A stretch of DNA of 64,000 bases, taken from assembly GCF_024137865.1 (NCBI RefSeq), contig NZ_CP099960.1, positions 310,001 to 374,000 on the forward strand. Direction: 5' to 3'. Positions 1-10,693 of this stretch are shown here, one piece after another (position 1 is the stretch's first letter; each line of letters begins with the position of its first letter). The DNA is from Moraxella sp. FZFQ2102 (GTDB taxonomy: Bacteria > Pseudomonadota > Gammaproteobacteria > Pseudomonadales > Moraxellaceae). A program made the position numbers and the translations under genes. Under the pieces are notes generated by a model. The model ran no database searches and had not been told where the DNA came from. It was given only the letters and a program-made list of their open reading frames with translations.

Positions 1-1195
1 TCTTGGTCCCGATAAATCCAGGGGCGACAGCGTTAATCGTACGCGCCGAATCAGCAAATAGCTTGGCGGTCGCTTCCACAAGCCCAATCACCCCAGCCTT
101 ACTCATCGCGTAGTTGGTCTGACCCAAGTTCCCTGCAATGCCTGAGATGCTTGACACGCAGACGATGCGCGCAGCGTCAGATAAGCCATTGGCATCAAGC
201 AGATGCGCATTGATATTGGCGATGGCAGCAAGGTTGATATTCATCACCAGATCCCACTGTTCATCACTCATCTTCGCCAAAGTCTTATCGCGCGTCACGC
301 CTGCATTATGCACGACGCCATCCAGCACGCCGCACGCTTTGATGATTTGGCTACCCGCATCTGGATCGGTGATGTCAAGCGGCAATGCAAAACCGCCAAT
401 CTCGCCTGCCACCGCTTGCAAATCTGCCAAAGCTTGTGGCACATCTAGACAATACACCTTCGCGCCATCACGCGCCAGCACTTGGGCGATTGCTTTGCCG
501 ATACCGCGACTTGCGCCTGTGACTAGCACCTTTTTGCCTGCCAAAGTATCACTTGTGGCTTGGGCAGATTTTTTGATCACCACCGCTTGACCTGAGACAT
601 AGGCAGATTTGGCTGACATGAAGAAATTCAGCGTATGCGCAAGCTCAGATTCCGCGCCTTTTTGGACATACAGCACTTGGGCGGTGATGCCTTTTTTGAA
701 CTCTTTGCCGATCGATTTGACAAAGCCAAGCAGTGCGCGCTGAGCCATCGCAAAGCCAATGTCTGTACCTGTGCAGCACTCGGGACGCGCAATGACAATC
801 ACTCTGCCTGATGATTTGATCGAACGGGCGATCGCGTGGAAAAATTCATAAGCCTGCTTAAGCTCGGCTGCCGTGCGGATATTGGTCGCATCAAAAATCG
901 CCACTTTAAAGCGCGCGTTCTCATCCGTCAATCGCTCGCTTAAACTACCTGCCTTAGCGGTGAAAATATCAGCCTGATTACAAGACACCTTGGCATCATG
1001 CCCTGCCAAAATACGCGCCAACTCATCGCGCACACTGCTGTCATCACCAAGTGACAATCCCAACGCCACTTCGCCGCGCACCACAGGCTGTCCCAGCTCA
1101 TAGCGGTCAAGCTTAATCGGCATCGGCAGGCCCAGATTTTTGGCTACTTTTCTGCCGATTGATGACTGTACCAATTCACCATAACGATCGCTCAT
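1..1195 (-). CDS. 3-oxoacyl-ACP reductase, FabG-like, long form (partial, runs off left edge)
   Basis: This is a short-chain dehydrogenase/reductase that would reduce 3-oxoacyl thioesters with NAD(P)H in the cytoplasm. The reading frame opens with ATG at 1195 and stays open to base 1, so the C-terminus lies outside the window. About 200 N-terminal residues form a degenerate Rossmann-like region. The second half holds the classical SDR domain, with the cofactor motif VTGASRGIGKA and the catalytic YAMSK (YxxxK) preceded by the serine strand VCVSSISG. The two-domain layout matches the roughly 450-residue FabG4-like reductases rather than the 245-residue FabG. It is divergent from the thiolase at 1472, a pairing that suggests joint work on beta-ketoacyl-CoA substrates. 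The substrate cannot be read from the sequence. Confidence 0.9.
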   Translation of the reverse strand, partial: MSDRYGELVQSSIGRKVAKNLGLPMPIKLDRYELGQPVVRGEVALGLSLGDDSSVRDELARILAGHDAKVSCNQADIFTAKAGSLSERLTDENARFKVAIFDATNIRTAAELKQAYEFFHAIARSIKSSGRVIVIARPECCTGTDIGFAMAQRALLGFVKSIGKEFKKGITAQVLYVQKGAESELAHTLNFFMSAKSAYVSGQAVVIKKSAQATSDTLAGKKVLVTGASRGIGKAIAQVLARDGAKVYCLDVPQALADLQAVAGEIGGFALPLDITDPDAGSQIIKACGVLDGVVHNAGVTRDKTLAKMSDEQWDLVMNINLAAIANINAHLLDANGLSDAARIVCVSSISGIAGNLGQTNYAMSKAGVIGLVEATAKLFADSARTINAVAPGFIGTK

Positions 1196-1471
1196 ATTTT
1201 GCTCCTTTGTTATTAAATCGCCCTTTACCGCCAAGGCTGATCGATGTTTATTCTTGATAAATTACAAATAATAACTGTTTATTTTATCACAGTTAAGCCC
1301 TATTATTACAAAAATCTTGACGATGTACAGCCAAAATTCATACCTATAAAAATTTGGTTTATAAAACTCAATTTTTCATAACTATTTATTATAATAGGTG
1401 AAAACTTTTCGCATTTAAGCAGTAAAGGTGGTATGCTTAGGATATTCAATCATTTTTTAAGGAAGAATCTC

Positions 1472-2758
1472 ATGAGCCAAATCAAAAAAGTCGCCATCAT
1501 CGGCGGTAATCGCATCCCTTTTGCGCGCAGTAATGGCGCGTACGCTGACGCAAGCAATATCGATATGCTCACCGCTGCCTTGGATGGCTTGATTGAGCGA
1601 TTTGATTTGGCTGATAAGCCAATCGGTGAAGTGGTTGCAGGTACTGTACTTAAGCATAGCAATGATCTGAACTTGACGCGTGAAGCGGTGCTGAACACGC
1701 GTCTGCCTGCCACCACACCCACTTATGACATCTCGCAAGCGTGCGGCACAGGGCTGCAGTCTGCCTTTGCTGTCGCGAATAAAATCGCGCTTGGCATCAT
1801 TGACAGCGGCATCGCAGGCGGTACAGACACCACATCGGACGCACCGATTGCACTCGGTGATGGACTGCGCAAAGCCTTGATCCGCCTTGGCAATGCCAAA
1901 ACTGCCAAAGATCGCTTGACGGCACTTGCCAGTATCAATCCAAAAGACTTAATTGCCTTTCCACAAAATGGTGAGTCTCGCACACAGCTATCCATGGGTG
2001 AGCACCAAGCCATCACAGCACTAGAATGGGATATCAGCCGTGCCGATCAAGATAAGCTTGCCTTTAATAGCCATCAAAATTTGGCGCGTGCTTATCAAGA
2101 AGGGTTTTTTGATGATTTGATTACGCCATATAAAGGACTGACTCAAGACAATAACTTGCGTGCCGATACCACGCTAGAAAAGCTTGGTACGCTAAAACCT
2201 GCTTTTGGCAAAAAGAATGCCAATCCAACCATGACCGCAGGTAACTCCACACCGCTGACCGACGGTGCCTCTTGTGTACTGCTATCTAGCGAAGCATGGG
2301 CGGCGGAGCATGGCTATGAACCACTGGCATATATCACCCATCAACAGACAGCTGCAGTGGATTTTATTGGTAAAAATCGTCTTACCGAAGGTCTACTCAT
2401 GGCACCTGCCTATGCCGTACCGCAGATGCTTGCCAAGGCGGGTCTGACACTCCAAGACTTTGATTTTTATGAAATTCATGAAGCTTTTGCGTCACAAGTA
2501 CTATCCACACTGGAAGCTTGGGAAGATGAGAATTTTTGCAAAACTCGTCTAGGATTGGATGCACCGCTAGGGGCGATTGACCGCAGTAAGCTGAATGTCA
2601 ATGGCTCAAGCCTAGCTGCAGGACATCCATTTGCAGCGACTGGCGGTCGCATTTTGGCAACTGCTGCCAAGCTACTTGCCCAAAAAGGCTCGGGTCGTGC
2701 ATTGATTTCTATCTGTGCAGCTGGTGGTCAAGGCGTGACTTGTATTTTGGAGCGTTAA
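1472..2758 (+). CDS. fadI: Acetyl-CoA C-acyltransferase (FadI-like thiolase)
   Basis: This is a thiolase that cleaves or condenses 3-ketoacyl-CoA in fatty-acid metabolism. I chose ATG 1472 because AAGGAAG lies about 6 bases upstream; an in-frame ATG at 1433 would add 13 residues but has no good ribosome site. The 428-residue product has the usual thiolase length. The nucleophilic cysteine sits in SQACGTGLQS, the GHP histidine motif in SLAAGHPFAATGG, and the second cysteine in the C-terminal CAAGGQGVT. The divergent FabG-like reductase suggests a shared regulatory region at 1196-1471. The FadI versus acetoacetyl-CoA thiolase (AtoB/PhaA) distinction is tentative, so the symbol is less certain than the family. 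Confidence 0.85.
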   Translation: MSQIKKVAIIGGNRIPFARSNGAYADASNIDMLTAALDGLIERFDLADKPIGEVVAGTVLKHSNDLNLTREAVLNTRLPATTPTYDISQACGTGLQSAFAVANKIALGIIDSGIAGGTDTTSDAPIALGDGLRKALIRLGNAKTAKDRLTALASINPKDLIAFPQNGESRTQLSMGEHQAITALEWDISRADQDKLAFNSHQNLARAYQEGFFDDLITPYKGLTQDNNLRADTTLEKLGTLKPAFGKKNANPTMTAGNSTPLTDGASCVLLSSEAWAAEHGYEPLAYITHQQTAAVDFIGKNRLTEGLLMAPAYAVPQMLAKAGLTLQDFDFYEIHEAFASQVLSTLEAWEDENFCKTRLGLDAPLGAIDRSKLNVNGSSLAAGHPFAATGGRILATAAKLLAQKGSGRALISICAAGGQGVTCILER

Positions 2759-2775
2759 GATATTTAACCCACAAT

Positions 2776-2808
2776 AAAAAAAGACTTGGCACATACCAAG
2801 TCTTTTTT
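2776..2808. terminator. Bidirectional rho-independent terminator between thiolase and hemE
   Basis: A perfect 13-bp stem AAAAAAGACTTGG / CCAAGTCTTTTTT surrounds a 6-base loop. It has A-run and T-run flanks, so it can end transcription from the thiolase (+) and from hemE (-), which converge here. Confidence 0.9.
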
Positions 2809-2821
2809 AGTCCGACGCTGT

Positions 2822-3892
2822 TTAAATCTGATAGTCATGCACCGCATCGATAAAGGCTTTGGCATGATCAGGATTTGACCACTGAGTGATGCCATGCCCG
2901 AAGTTCGCCACATAACCTGTCTTATCCAGCACATAAGCATCATCCAGCATACGCTTGACTTCAGCTCGGATGGCATCAGGTGTGCCGTAGATGGTCGCAG
3001 GGTCTAGGTTGCCTTGTAGGGCTTTTTTGGCGTTCAGTGCTGATAGTGTATGGCGTGCCTTATCCAGTGGCATCGTCCAGTCCAGTCCCAGTGCATCGGC
3101 TTGGCTGTCGGCTTGGATATCTAGCCACAGCCCACCGCCTTTGGTGAATAGTACCACAGGCACTTCAGGATGGATGGCTTTTAGACGCTTGACGATATCT
3201 TTGTTGTAGCGATGGCTAAATTCGGCAAATTGGTGATGACCAAGCGCTCCACCCCAGCTATCAAAAATTTGCACAATCTGCGCCCCTGCACGGATTTGGG
3301 CATCCAGATAATCCACCACCGCATCAGCAATCTTGGTCAGCAGTGCGTGCAGTAGCTCAGGTGTGGCATACATCATCTGCTTAGTATGACGAAACTCACG
3401 GCTAGAACCACCCTCGACCATATAAGTCGCCAATGTCCACGGACTGCCCGAGAAACCAAATAACGGCACTTGACCATTCAATGCTGTGCGAATGCTTGTT
3501 ACTGCTTTCATCACATAATCCAGCGATGAATTCATATCAATCTTTGGCAAGGCGGCGATGTCCGCTTCGGTGCGGACGGTCTTTTTAAGCTTAGGGCCTT
3601 CACCTTCGGCAAAATATAGACCCAAATCAAAGGCATCAGGAATCGTCAAAATATCACTGAATAAAATTGCCGCATCCAACTCAAAACGACGCAGCGGCTG
3701 CAAAGTCACTTCGGTTGCCTTATCAGTGTCTTTACATAGACTCAAAAAATCCCCAGCCTGCGCGCGGACTTCTTTGTACTCTGGCAAATAACGCCCTGCT
3801 TGACGCATCATCCACACAGGTGTCGTATCCACAGGCTCAAAGCGAATGGCACGCAGTAGGCGGTCATTTTTTAGTGGAGCAAATTCGGTCAT
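2822..3892 (-). CDS. hemE: Uroporphyrinogen decarboxylase
   Basis: HemE decarboxylates uroporphyrinogen III to coproporphyrinogen III in the cytoplasm, an essential heme-synthesis step. The 356-residue product is full length for the family. The N-terminal signature [10 protein letters not shown] is present at about residues 30-39, and the interior [18 protein letters not shown] is the second conserved HemE block. ATG 3892 follows AGGAT in the leader. Heme made through this pathway would supply the cytochromes encoded in this window (petABC through Ccm), but hemE is not in an operon with them. Upstream of it, proB and obg point the same way; about 70 bases separate hemE from proB, so cotranscription is possible. 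Confidence 0.97.
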   Translation of the reverse strand: MTEFAPLKNDRLLRAIRFEPVDTTPVWMMRQAGRYLPEYKEVRAQAGDFLSLCKDTDKATEVTLQPLRRFELDAAILFSDILTIPDAFDLGLYFAEGEGPKLKKTVRTEADIAALPKIDMNSSLDYVMKAVTSIRTALNGQVPLFGFSGSPWTLATYMVEGGSSREFRHTKQMMYATPELLHALLTKIADAVVDYLDAQIRAGAQIVQIFDSWGGALGHHQFAEFSHRYNKDIVKRLKAIHPEVPVVLFTKGGGLWLDIQADSQADALGLDWTMPLDKARHTLSALNAKKALQGNLDPATIYGTPDAIRAEVKRMLDDAYVLDKTGYVANFGHGITQWSNPDHAKAFIDAVHDYQI

Positions 3893-3964
3893 AGCTTATC
3901 CTAAATTAGCAAATCATTGGTGATCATTAGCAAGTGTTAATTTTAAAATTTCTCAACTCAATCG

Positions 3965-5071
3965 TTATAAAATCGCCATCTCATCTCGATGCACCATCAC
4001 GGATTTTTCATCGATATGCGGTAAAATGGCCTTGATTTGGGCGGAGTTTTTTTGGATGATTAATTTAGCATCCTCTGATGAAAAGCCGACTTGACCGACA
4101 GCAATGCGAGTTTTGGCAGTATCGACGATTTGCACCACACTGCCTGCATCAAAATCACCCTGCACCTCGATCACACCAATCGGCAACAGGCTCTTGTGAT
4201 TGGTCGTGATGGCGGTTTTTGCCCCATCATCGATAATCAGCGTACCTGCCATGCGGATATGTGCAGCCAGCCATTGTTTTTTGGCAATCAGTTTATCCGT
4301 GCTATCAGTCGTCAGTAGCGTGCCGATACGCTCGCCACGAGCCAAGCGGATAATCACATCATCCACCTTGCCACTGGCAATCACGGTTTGGCATTGACTC
4401 ATCGCAGCTAGACGTGCGGCACGGATTTTGGTCAGCATACCACCACTACCCCATTTACCACCATCACCTGCGACATCGAACAAATAATCCGCCATCGCGC
4501 ACTCTTGCTCGATCAGCTTAGCATCAGGATTGGTGCGGGGATTGTCGGTAAATACGCCATCTTGGTCAGTCAAGATGATATACAAATCGGCATGAATCAT
4601 CGCCGCTGCCATCGCCCCAAGACTGTCATTATCCCCAAACTTAATCTCATCATAGCTGATGGTGTCATTTTCGTTAATCACTGGCACGACACGCCACTCC
4701 ATCAGCTGAGCGATGGTCTGTGAGATATTCAGATAACGAGAACGATGGGATAAATCATCATGGGTCAGCAGTACTTGTGACGACTGCACGCCTTTTTGGA
4801 TCAATGCTTGCCACCAAGTCTCAATCAGCCCCATCTGCCCGATGGATGCACACGCCTGCAAGGCTTCTAGCTTTTTGGGCCGCTCAGGCAGATTCATTCG
4901 CACCACCCCTTCAGCCACCGCACCGCTTGAGACCAGTAGCACTTCATGACCGCTGTTTTGTAGCTCGGCGATTTGTCTTGCCCATTCATAAATCGCCGTG
5001 CGATCTAGCCCCCGACCGTTGTTGGTCAGAAGTGATGAGCCGATTTTTACGACGATGCGTTTGGTGTTCAT
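3965..5071 (-). CDS. proB: Glutamate 5-kinase
   Basis: ProB phosphorylates L-glutamate to glutamyl-5-phosphate, the first committed step of proline synthesis. The amino-acid-kinase domain opens with RIVVKIGSSLLT and carries the NENDT motif and the FGDNDSLGAMAA block. A PUA domain fills roughly the last 95 residues. The ATG at 5071 (MNTKRIV) gives 368 residues, close to the usual 367, and GGAT lies 7 bases upstream. An in-frame TTG at 5104 or ATG at 5095 would add 8-11 residues. The gene follows obg by about 30 bases, a common arrangement in gammaproteobacteria, and is probably cotranscribed with it. Confidence 0.96.
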   Translation of the reverse strand: MNTKRIVVKIGSSLLTNNGRGLDRTAIYEWARQIAELQNSGHEVLLVSSGAVAEGVVRMNLPERPKKLEALQACASIGQMGLIETWWQALIQKGVQSSQVLLTHDDLSHRSRYLNISQTIAQLMEWRVVPVINENDTISYDEIKFGDNDSLGAMAAAMIHADLYIILTDQDGVFTDNPRTNPDAKLIEQECAMADYLFDVAGDGGKWGSGGMLTKIRAARLAAMSQCQTVIASGKVDDVIIRLARGERIGTLLTTDSTDKLIAKKQWLAAHIRMAGTLIIDDGAKTAITTNHKSLLPIGVIEVQGDFDAGSVVQIVDTAKTRIAVGQVGFSSEDAKLIIQKNSAQIKAILPHIDEKSVMVHRDEMAIL

Positions 5072-5104
5072 GCGCTTATCCATCATGCCATCCATCAAGC
5101 CCAA

Positions 5105-6656
<1,552 letters not shown>

Positions 6657-7268
6657 TTAATTCCATCCGCAAGCATGACCTGCAACCAGCCAATTACCTG
6701 TGCCATACTGGTCACGCAATCTCACTTGGCAAGTACTTGCTTCGCCTGAAATCATTGACGAATAAATAACTTTAAATTCTAAAATATTTTGAGCGGGTTT
6801 TTTGAATCCACCCATGCTTTGTGCAGTTGCACAGCGATCTTTTGGATGGTGTGGCATTCTAGACAAAACACCCTTCCAACCCATCATTTGCTCATCAGGC
6901 GATTGAATAGCACCAAAATTAAGATTCCAATTATCTGAACAGGACGCCAATAGCATCATTTGAGCGATATTTTCTTTAGCCTCATCCAAACTTTTATCCA
7001 CTTCAGGAACGCCAGAGCGAGTCATAGCAACTTTAACAATTTGCTCAACCTGCTCATCAGTTGCATCTGCGAATACACTATCAGAACTTTTGCTTGCAGC
7101 CTGTGTAGTGGAAGCTGTGCCACTCACAGCACCTAAAACCTGACCAACCTTTCCAAGCCCCTTATTTAATTTATCCAAAAAATTTGCATGAGTCGCATTT
7201 GGTAGCATCAAAACAGATGACAGAATCAATGTTGCAAACTCTCCTCCTAAATGCCCGCCCATTCTCAT
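6657..7268 (-). CDS. Hypothetical secreted protein, N-terminus probably replaced by IS21 end
   Basis: I do not recognise this protein. Residues ATLILSSVLMLPNATHA at about 12-28 look like the hydrophobic core and AxA cleavage site of a signal peptide. The residues before them (MRMGGHLGGEF) are not a normal basic n-region. The open frame reaches into the flank of the IS21-family element starting just upstream, so the native start codon may have been lost and the annotated ATG may be supplied by IS sequence. An AGGAGGAG lies inside the frame at codons 7-10, with a TTG 13 bases on, which could be a weak start. The mature part is about 175 residues with four cysteines, including SCSDN near the middle, and no domain I know. 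It may be expressed poorly or not at all. Confidence 0.55.
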   Translation of the reverse strand: MRMGGHLGGEFATLILSSVLMLPNATHANFLDKLNKGLGKVGQVLGAVSGTASTTQAASKSSDSVFADATDEQVEQIVKVAMTRSGVPEVDKSLDEAKENIAQMMLLASCSDNWNLNFGAIQSPDEQMMGWKGVLSRMPHHPKDRCATAQSMGGFKKPAQNILEFKVIYSSMISGEASTCQVRLRDQYGTGNWLVAGHACGWN

Positions 7269-7316
7269 TTATCGTGCCCATATACTCGCATTCGTTGTGA
7301 TCAGGTATTCTCATAT

Positions 7317-7353
7317 AACATGACCGGCAAATTGTTCATCTACCGGTCATGTT
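7317..7353 (-). terminator. Hairpin directly after istB
   Basis: A perfect 11-bp stem AACATGACCGG / CCGGTCATGTT with a 15-base loop begins three bases past the istB stop codon. There is no long T-run, so it may be a weak terminator or a structure shielding the IS end from outside readthrough. Confidence 0.5.
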
Positions 7354-7355
7354 GA

Positions 7356-8105
7356 TTATTTTGTATGCTTACGAGTGGTGTGTCGTTTTCTTAATGATTC
7401 CCCCTGTAATTGCACTCGATGTGCTCGATGCACAATTCTATCCAAAATGGCATCTGCCAAAGTTTTATCTTGAAATAAACCATGCCAAGTTTCAATTGGA
7501 TACTGGCTTGTGATAATCAAGCCACCGACAAAGGATTGCTTCTCAATGATGCTTAAAAGCGCCGTACAAACATTTGCTGGTATGCCACCAACACCAAAAT
7601 CATCAATGATAAGCACTTGTGCCTTGGCATATTTTTGTTGGGTTTTAAGCAAAGTACCATCCATTTGCGACAAGCTGATATCCTCAAACAGCTCGTGTGC
7701 ACTAATAAATAATACTTTTTTAAAATTTCTGCATGCTTGGTTGCCCAAAGCGCACGCAAGCCAAGTCTTACCAGTGCCTGTGGCACCCAGTATGGCAACA
7801 GCTGCACACTCACCAATCCAATAATCATCAAATAAATAATCAATTTGTGCTGTTTTACCAGCATAGCCGTGATGCATTGATTCAATGGATGCGTTGGGGT
7901 AGCAGAATTTTGCAGCTTTGATCAGCTTTTTGATTGTATTATTGCGCCTAGCAGTGATTTCGCAGGTTAATAACTCATCCATAATCTGCATTGGATTCAT
8001 TTGCTGTTTTATCATACGTGCATAATGGTTATCAAAATAGCGTGCCATATGGCTGAGTTTCAAACTTCTTAATTGCTCAATAATCTGTTGTTTTAACATG
8101 GGCAT
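7356..8105 (-). CDS. istB: IS21-family helper ATPase IstB
   Basis: IstB is the AAA+ (DnaA/DnaC-like) ATPase that selects target DNA and activates the IstA transposase. The 249-residue protein has the Walker A motif GATGTGKT and Walker B VLIIDDFG, with the family's N-terminal IstB region (MARYFD and following) before them. Its start codon overlaps the istA stop in a TAATG junction, implying translational coupling. There is no sign of truncation. Confidence 0.93.
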   Translation of the reverse strand: MPMLKQQIIEQLRSLKLSHMARYFDNHYARMIKQQMNPMQIMDELLTCEITARRNNTIKKLIKAAKFCYPNASIESMHHGYAGKTAQIDYLFDDYWIGECAAVAILGATGTGKTWLACALGNQACRNFKKVLFISAHELFEDISLSQMDGTLLKTQQKYAKAQVLIIDDFGVGGIPANVCTALLSIIEKQSFVGGLIITSQYPIETWHGLFQDKTLADAILDRIVHRAHRVQLQGESLRKRHTTRKHTK

Positions 8106-9742
8106 TAGTCCAATTTAAATTCATGATTGTAAGGCATAATATCGGCATAATAACCCGCACCTCGCAGATTATCATGAGTCTGGGCTTTGTGACCGACGCC
8201 CAGCTTGGATGTATCATCCATCGCATCCAGGGCAGTGCTATGTGATGTGCCAGAGAACCCGCTTTTAAGATATGCTCTTTGTTTAAACAGATTAATCACT
8301 CTGTCAATCTGTGTAATCCGACATTCATGCGCATATACAAATCCTTGCTCAATCAGATTGTAAGAAAGGTTATTATCTATCAAATAACGCTTAAGCTGAT
8401 TGAGCTTTTTAAGATTACTGGCATAATTGCGATGATTGTGCAAATAATTATCGATGGATAAGTGGGTATAATGACCCACCTGCGCCGCCCAGTGCAATAA
8501 GGCTTCTGGTTGCATCTGCTGAGACAGCTGATGGTTTTTGGGCATATGCTCAAACAAGATACTACTGCCACTGGCAAGCTTACGATGTGTTGCAACACAA
8601 ATACCATGGTGATAAAGATACACTGTAGAGCAGGTGATTTTAGCATCCACTCGACTACCGATTAAGGCATGGGGTACAGAATACTCTGCTTGATTGATAG
8701 TAACGGTATAAAACTCGCTCACGCGCAGGTCGTATTGCCAATGACACACCTCATATGCTTGTGTAGGCAAAGGGTTTAGATGCATTTTTTCAAACGCATC
8801 AAAGTTGTGTCGCCGCCCCTTAGGGTAGGTTTTGGTGATTTTGTTGTTGAGTTGCTCTAGCGGTGCTTCTATGGCACGATTGAGCTCGTCTAAGCTAAAA
8901 AATCTACGGTCTCGCATCATTGCCAAGATATTTTGCTGTACAGCCTTAACAGCAAGCTCAACCATGCTCTTATCCTGTGGCTTTCTAGCTCTAGTGGGTA
9001 AGACAATGAATTGGTAGTGATTGGCAAGCTCTGCAAATGATGCATTGATGATTATTGTCTCTCGATTATTTTTGATGACCGCTGATTTTAGGTTGTCTGT
9101 CACCAGTTTTAATGGCACGCCACCAAAATACTCAAACATACGGATATGACACAGTTGCCAGTCTTCAACGCCTTGTGAAGCAACGGCAGTACAAAATATC
9201 AACCCTGAAGCTGGCAATACGCCGACAAAGATTTGTGCCGATATCGTGACACTGCCTGCCTTGGCATCATAAATGGATATGACACTCCCGCAAAAGTCCA
9301 CTTGCGCCATGTCGCCTGCGGTATAATGTTGTCTTTGTGAGAGTTTTAAGGATTTTTTGTGTTTGGCGTAGGCCTTACAAAATTGCGAATATGAAATACC
9401 GTCTGGATGAGCCTGTCGGAATTCCTGCCATAGTCGCTCTAACGTGACATTGGGTCTGTGCATCTGTTCATGGATGTACTGCCAGTCTGGATGGGGTTTG
9501 ATTTGATGCAAAGTGCGAGCATTGTTTGAGACTGCCAAGCCAAGCTTCTCACGCAATTTTAACTCATCCAAGCTAAGCAAATGCTCATAATCTACCTGAC
9601 CATCATAGCTTTGCTCACATAGCCGTCGTACTTTGCGTGCTGTATTGGCAGAAATCATCAATTGACGACCGATTGCACGATTGCTCATACCAAGTGCCAA
9701 CTGTCTGATGATGTTTTGAATCTTCTTTATAGGGAGTTTCAT
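8105..9742 (-). CDS. istA: IS21-family transposase IstA
   Basis: IstA is the DDE transposase of IS21 elements. The N-terminal 60 residues form a helix-turn-helix region (IIRQLALGMSNRAIGRQL). The integrase-core domain has its first aspartate in AQVDFCGS, the second in LVTDNLKS and the glutamate in DKSMVELAVKAV, so the catalytic triad is complete. Length is 545 residues, within the family range. The gene is intact and its stop overlaps the istB start. Confidence 0.93.
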   Translation of the reverse strand: MKLPIKKIQNIIRQLALGMSNRAIGRQLMISANTARKVRRLCEQSYDGQVDYEHLLSLDELKLREKLGLAVSNNARTLHQIKPHPDWQYIHEQMHRPNVTLERLWQEFRQAHPDGISYSQFCKAYAKHKKSLKLSQRQHYTAGDMAQVDFCGSVISIYDAKAGSVTISAQIFVGVLPASGLIFCTAVASQGVEDWQLCHIRMFEYFGGVPLKLVTDNLKSAVIKNNRETIIINASFAELANHYQFIVLPTRARKPQDKSMVELAVKAVQQNILAMMRDRRFFSLDELNRAIEAPLEQLNNKITKTYPKGRRHNFDAFEKMHLNPLPTQAYEVCHWQYDLRVSEFYTVTINQAEYSVPHALIGSRVDAKITCSTVYLYHHGICVATHRKLASGSSILFEHMPKNHQLSQQMQPEALLHWAAQVGHYTHLSIDNYLHNHRNYASNLKKLNQLKRYLIDNNLSYNLIEQGFVYAHECRITQIDRVINLFKQRAYLKSGFSGTSHSTALDAMDDTSKLGVGHKAQTHDNLRGAGYYADIMPYNHEFKLD

Positions 9743-9867
9743 TACATATCCTTAGAATTAATTAATACATAAATTCGCTTTTTTAAGGATACAAAAGCCC
9801 CAACAGGGCTTGACAAGTCAAACACTGTTTGGGATAATGAAACTGTCGCTTCAGACAACTTCATCAT

Positions 9868-9901
9868 AAAAACGCTACCAATTGCAGTTGGTGGCGTTTT
9901 T
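9868..9901. terminator. Hairpin near the istA-side border of the IS21 element
   Basis: The arms AAAAACGCTACCAA and TTGGTGGCGTTTTT pair with one G-T wobble around a short TGCAG-type loop, flanked by A and T runs. It looks like a bidirectional terminator, probably belonging to the DNA the IS inserted into. Confidence 0.65.
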
Positions 9902-10112
9902 GCTGTGTATCCATCACTGTTTTATAACTAAGTCATGGCGAGCTCCTTGTTTTTCTATCTGAAAAAAAATCAATCAAAGCCAAGCATCAATGCGGCTCTG
10001 TAATAAACCATAGTTCTTTTGAATATTAGCACAAAGCGTTAAGTAAATAAAGGGTAAAATTAATTTATATTAGTTTAAATAATTTAAACTCAAAAACACA
10101 TAAAATTACTAA

Positions 10113-10224
10113 GGATACATAGTAACCCATGATCTTAACCCAAAATTCCTTAGCTACTGATGTATAATGAGTTTTTTAATTATTAAATAAACTATATAAT
10201 TAAACACGAGGTTACTATGTATCC
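10113..10224. mobile_element. 112-bp MITE-like element with 15-bp terminal inverted repeats and CTAA duplication
   Basis: GGATACATAGTAACC at 10113-10127 is the exact reverse complement of GGTTACTATGTATCC at 10210-10224. The tetranucleotide CTAA lies immediately outside both ends (10109-10112 and 10225-10228), as expected of a target-site duplication. The interior is AT-rich with no coding capacity. These are the features of a small non-autonomous transposable element. I do not recognise its parent transposon. Confidence 0.7.
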
Positions 10225-10254
10225 CTAAACCGCTTGATCAAAAAAAACAAAAAA

Positions 10255-10275
10255 CCACCATCGAAAAGATGGTGG
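10255..10275 (-). terminator. Rho-independent terminator for the minus-strand lipoprotein cassette
   Basis: The stem CCACCATC / GATGGTGG with a 5-base loop is followed, on the minus strand, by a long T-rich run. It would end the transcript that starts at fhaB or the lipoproteins. Confidence 0.8.
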
Positions 10276-10337
10276 CTGTGTACCGGCCAACTATTTTCAA
10301 ACAACCCCTATCAATATCAAGCTCTATTCTCGCTATA

Positions 10338-10654
10338 TCAATAAACCTTGCATGCAGGTTGATTAATATAGAGTTCATGGGTACAAACACCTCCTTTTAA
10401 CGGGCCGCTATGTTTATAACCCAATTTTTCCATGCATTGATTTGCTCGTATGTAAGCGTCTTCCGTCATGTAAGCTGTATTATTTGAAGTGTTATTAAAA
10501 CCACATTTTTTCATATCATCTGCAACAACCTGAAAGGAAGTGTCATTTTTTTATTTTTATAAAACATCTCCCATGCATAAGGTGGCGGCTGCATGGCTCT
10601 TGGCAAACAACCAGTGATTAATAAGATGCTTGTAAGCATAATTAAAATTTTCAT
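10338..10654 (-). pseudogene. Frameshifted paralogue of the Cys-rich lipoprotein (candidate orphan immunity gene)
   Basis: ATG 10654 follows AAGGAG and opens a lipoprotein signal (MKILIMLTSILLITGC). The frame then breaks at a run of seven A residues on the coding strand (T-run at 10546-10552) and stops after about 50 codons. Adding one A restores a frame to 10338. Its residues (KKCGF, AYIRANQCME, GGVCTHELY, NQPAC) align with those of the intact lipoprotein at 11030-11365 (LSCGF, NYIRASQCME, KGICTHEVY, NQMAC). All four non-lipid cysteines are conserved. It is therefore a diverged second copy, inactivated by a one-base slip that could be mutation, phase variation or an assembly error. Confidence 0.8.
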
Positions 10655-10693
10655 GGCTTGTCTCCTTATGACTGACTAACTAGATTTACAAGT

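Larger units (their letters stand above)
7261..9862 (-). mobile_element. IS21-family insertion sequence (boundaries approximate)
   Basis: The element carries istA and istB on the minus strand in the usual overlapping arrangement, both full length, so it may still be active. I could not identify matching terminal inverted repeats. At the istB end, the partly repeated ATTCTCATTTA (7261) and ATTCTCATATA (7307) may be subterminal transposase-binding repeats. At the istA end the border probably lies between 9780 and the hairpin at 9868. The ends given are estimates and no target duplication was confirmed. Confidence 0.75.

Noticed and set aside
138..590. Open frame of 150 codons on the plus strand
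   Set aside because: It lies wholly antisense to the FabG-like gene, which has clear SDR motifs; no ribosome site and no family resemblance.
9743..10337. CRISPR-like or RNA gene in the non-coding stretch beside the IS21 element
   Set aside because: No regular direct repeats with spacers and no tRNA cloverleaf; the structure is explained by hairpins and the MITE-like element.
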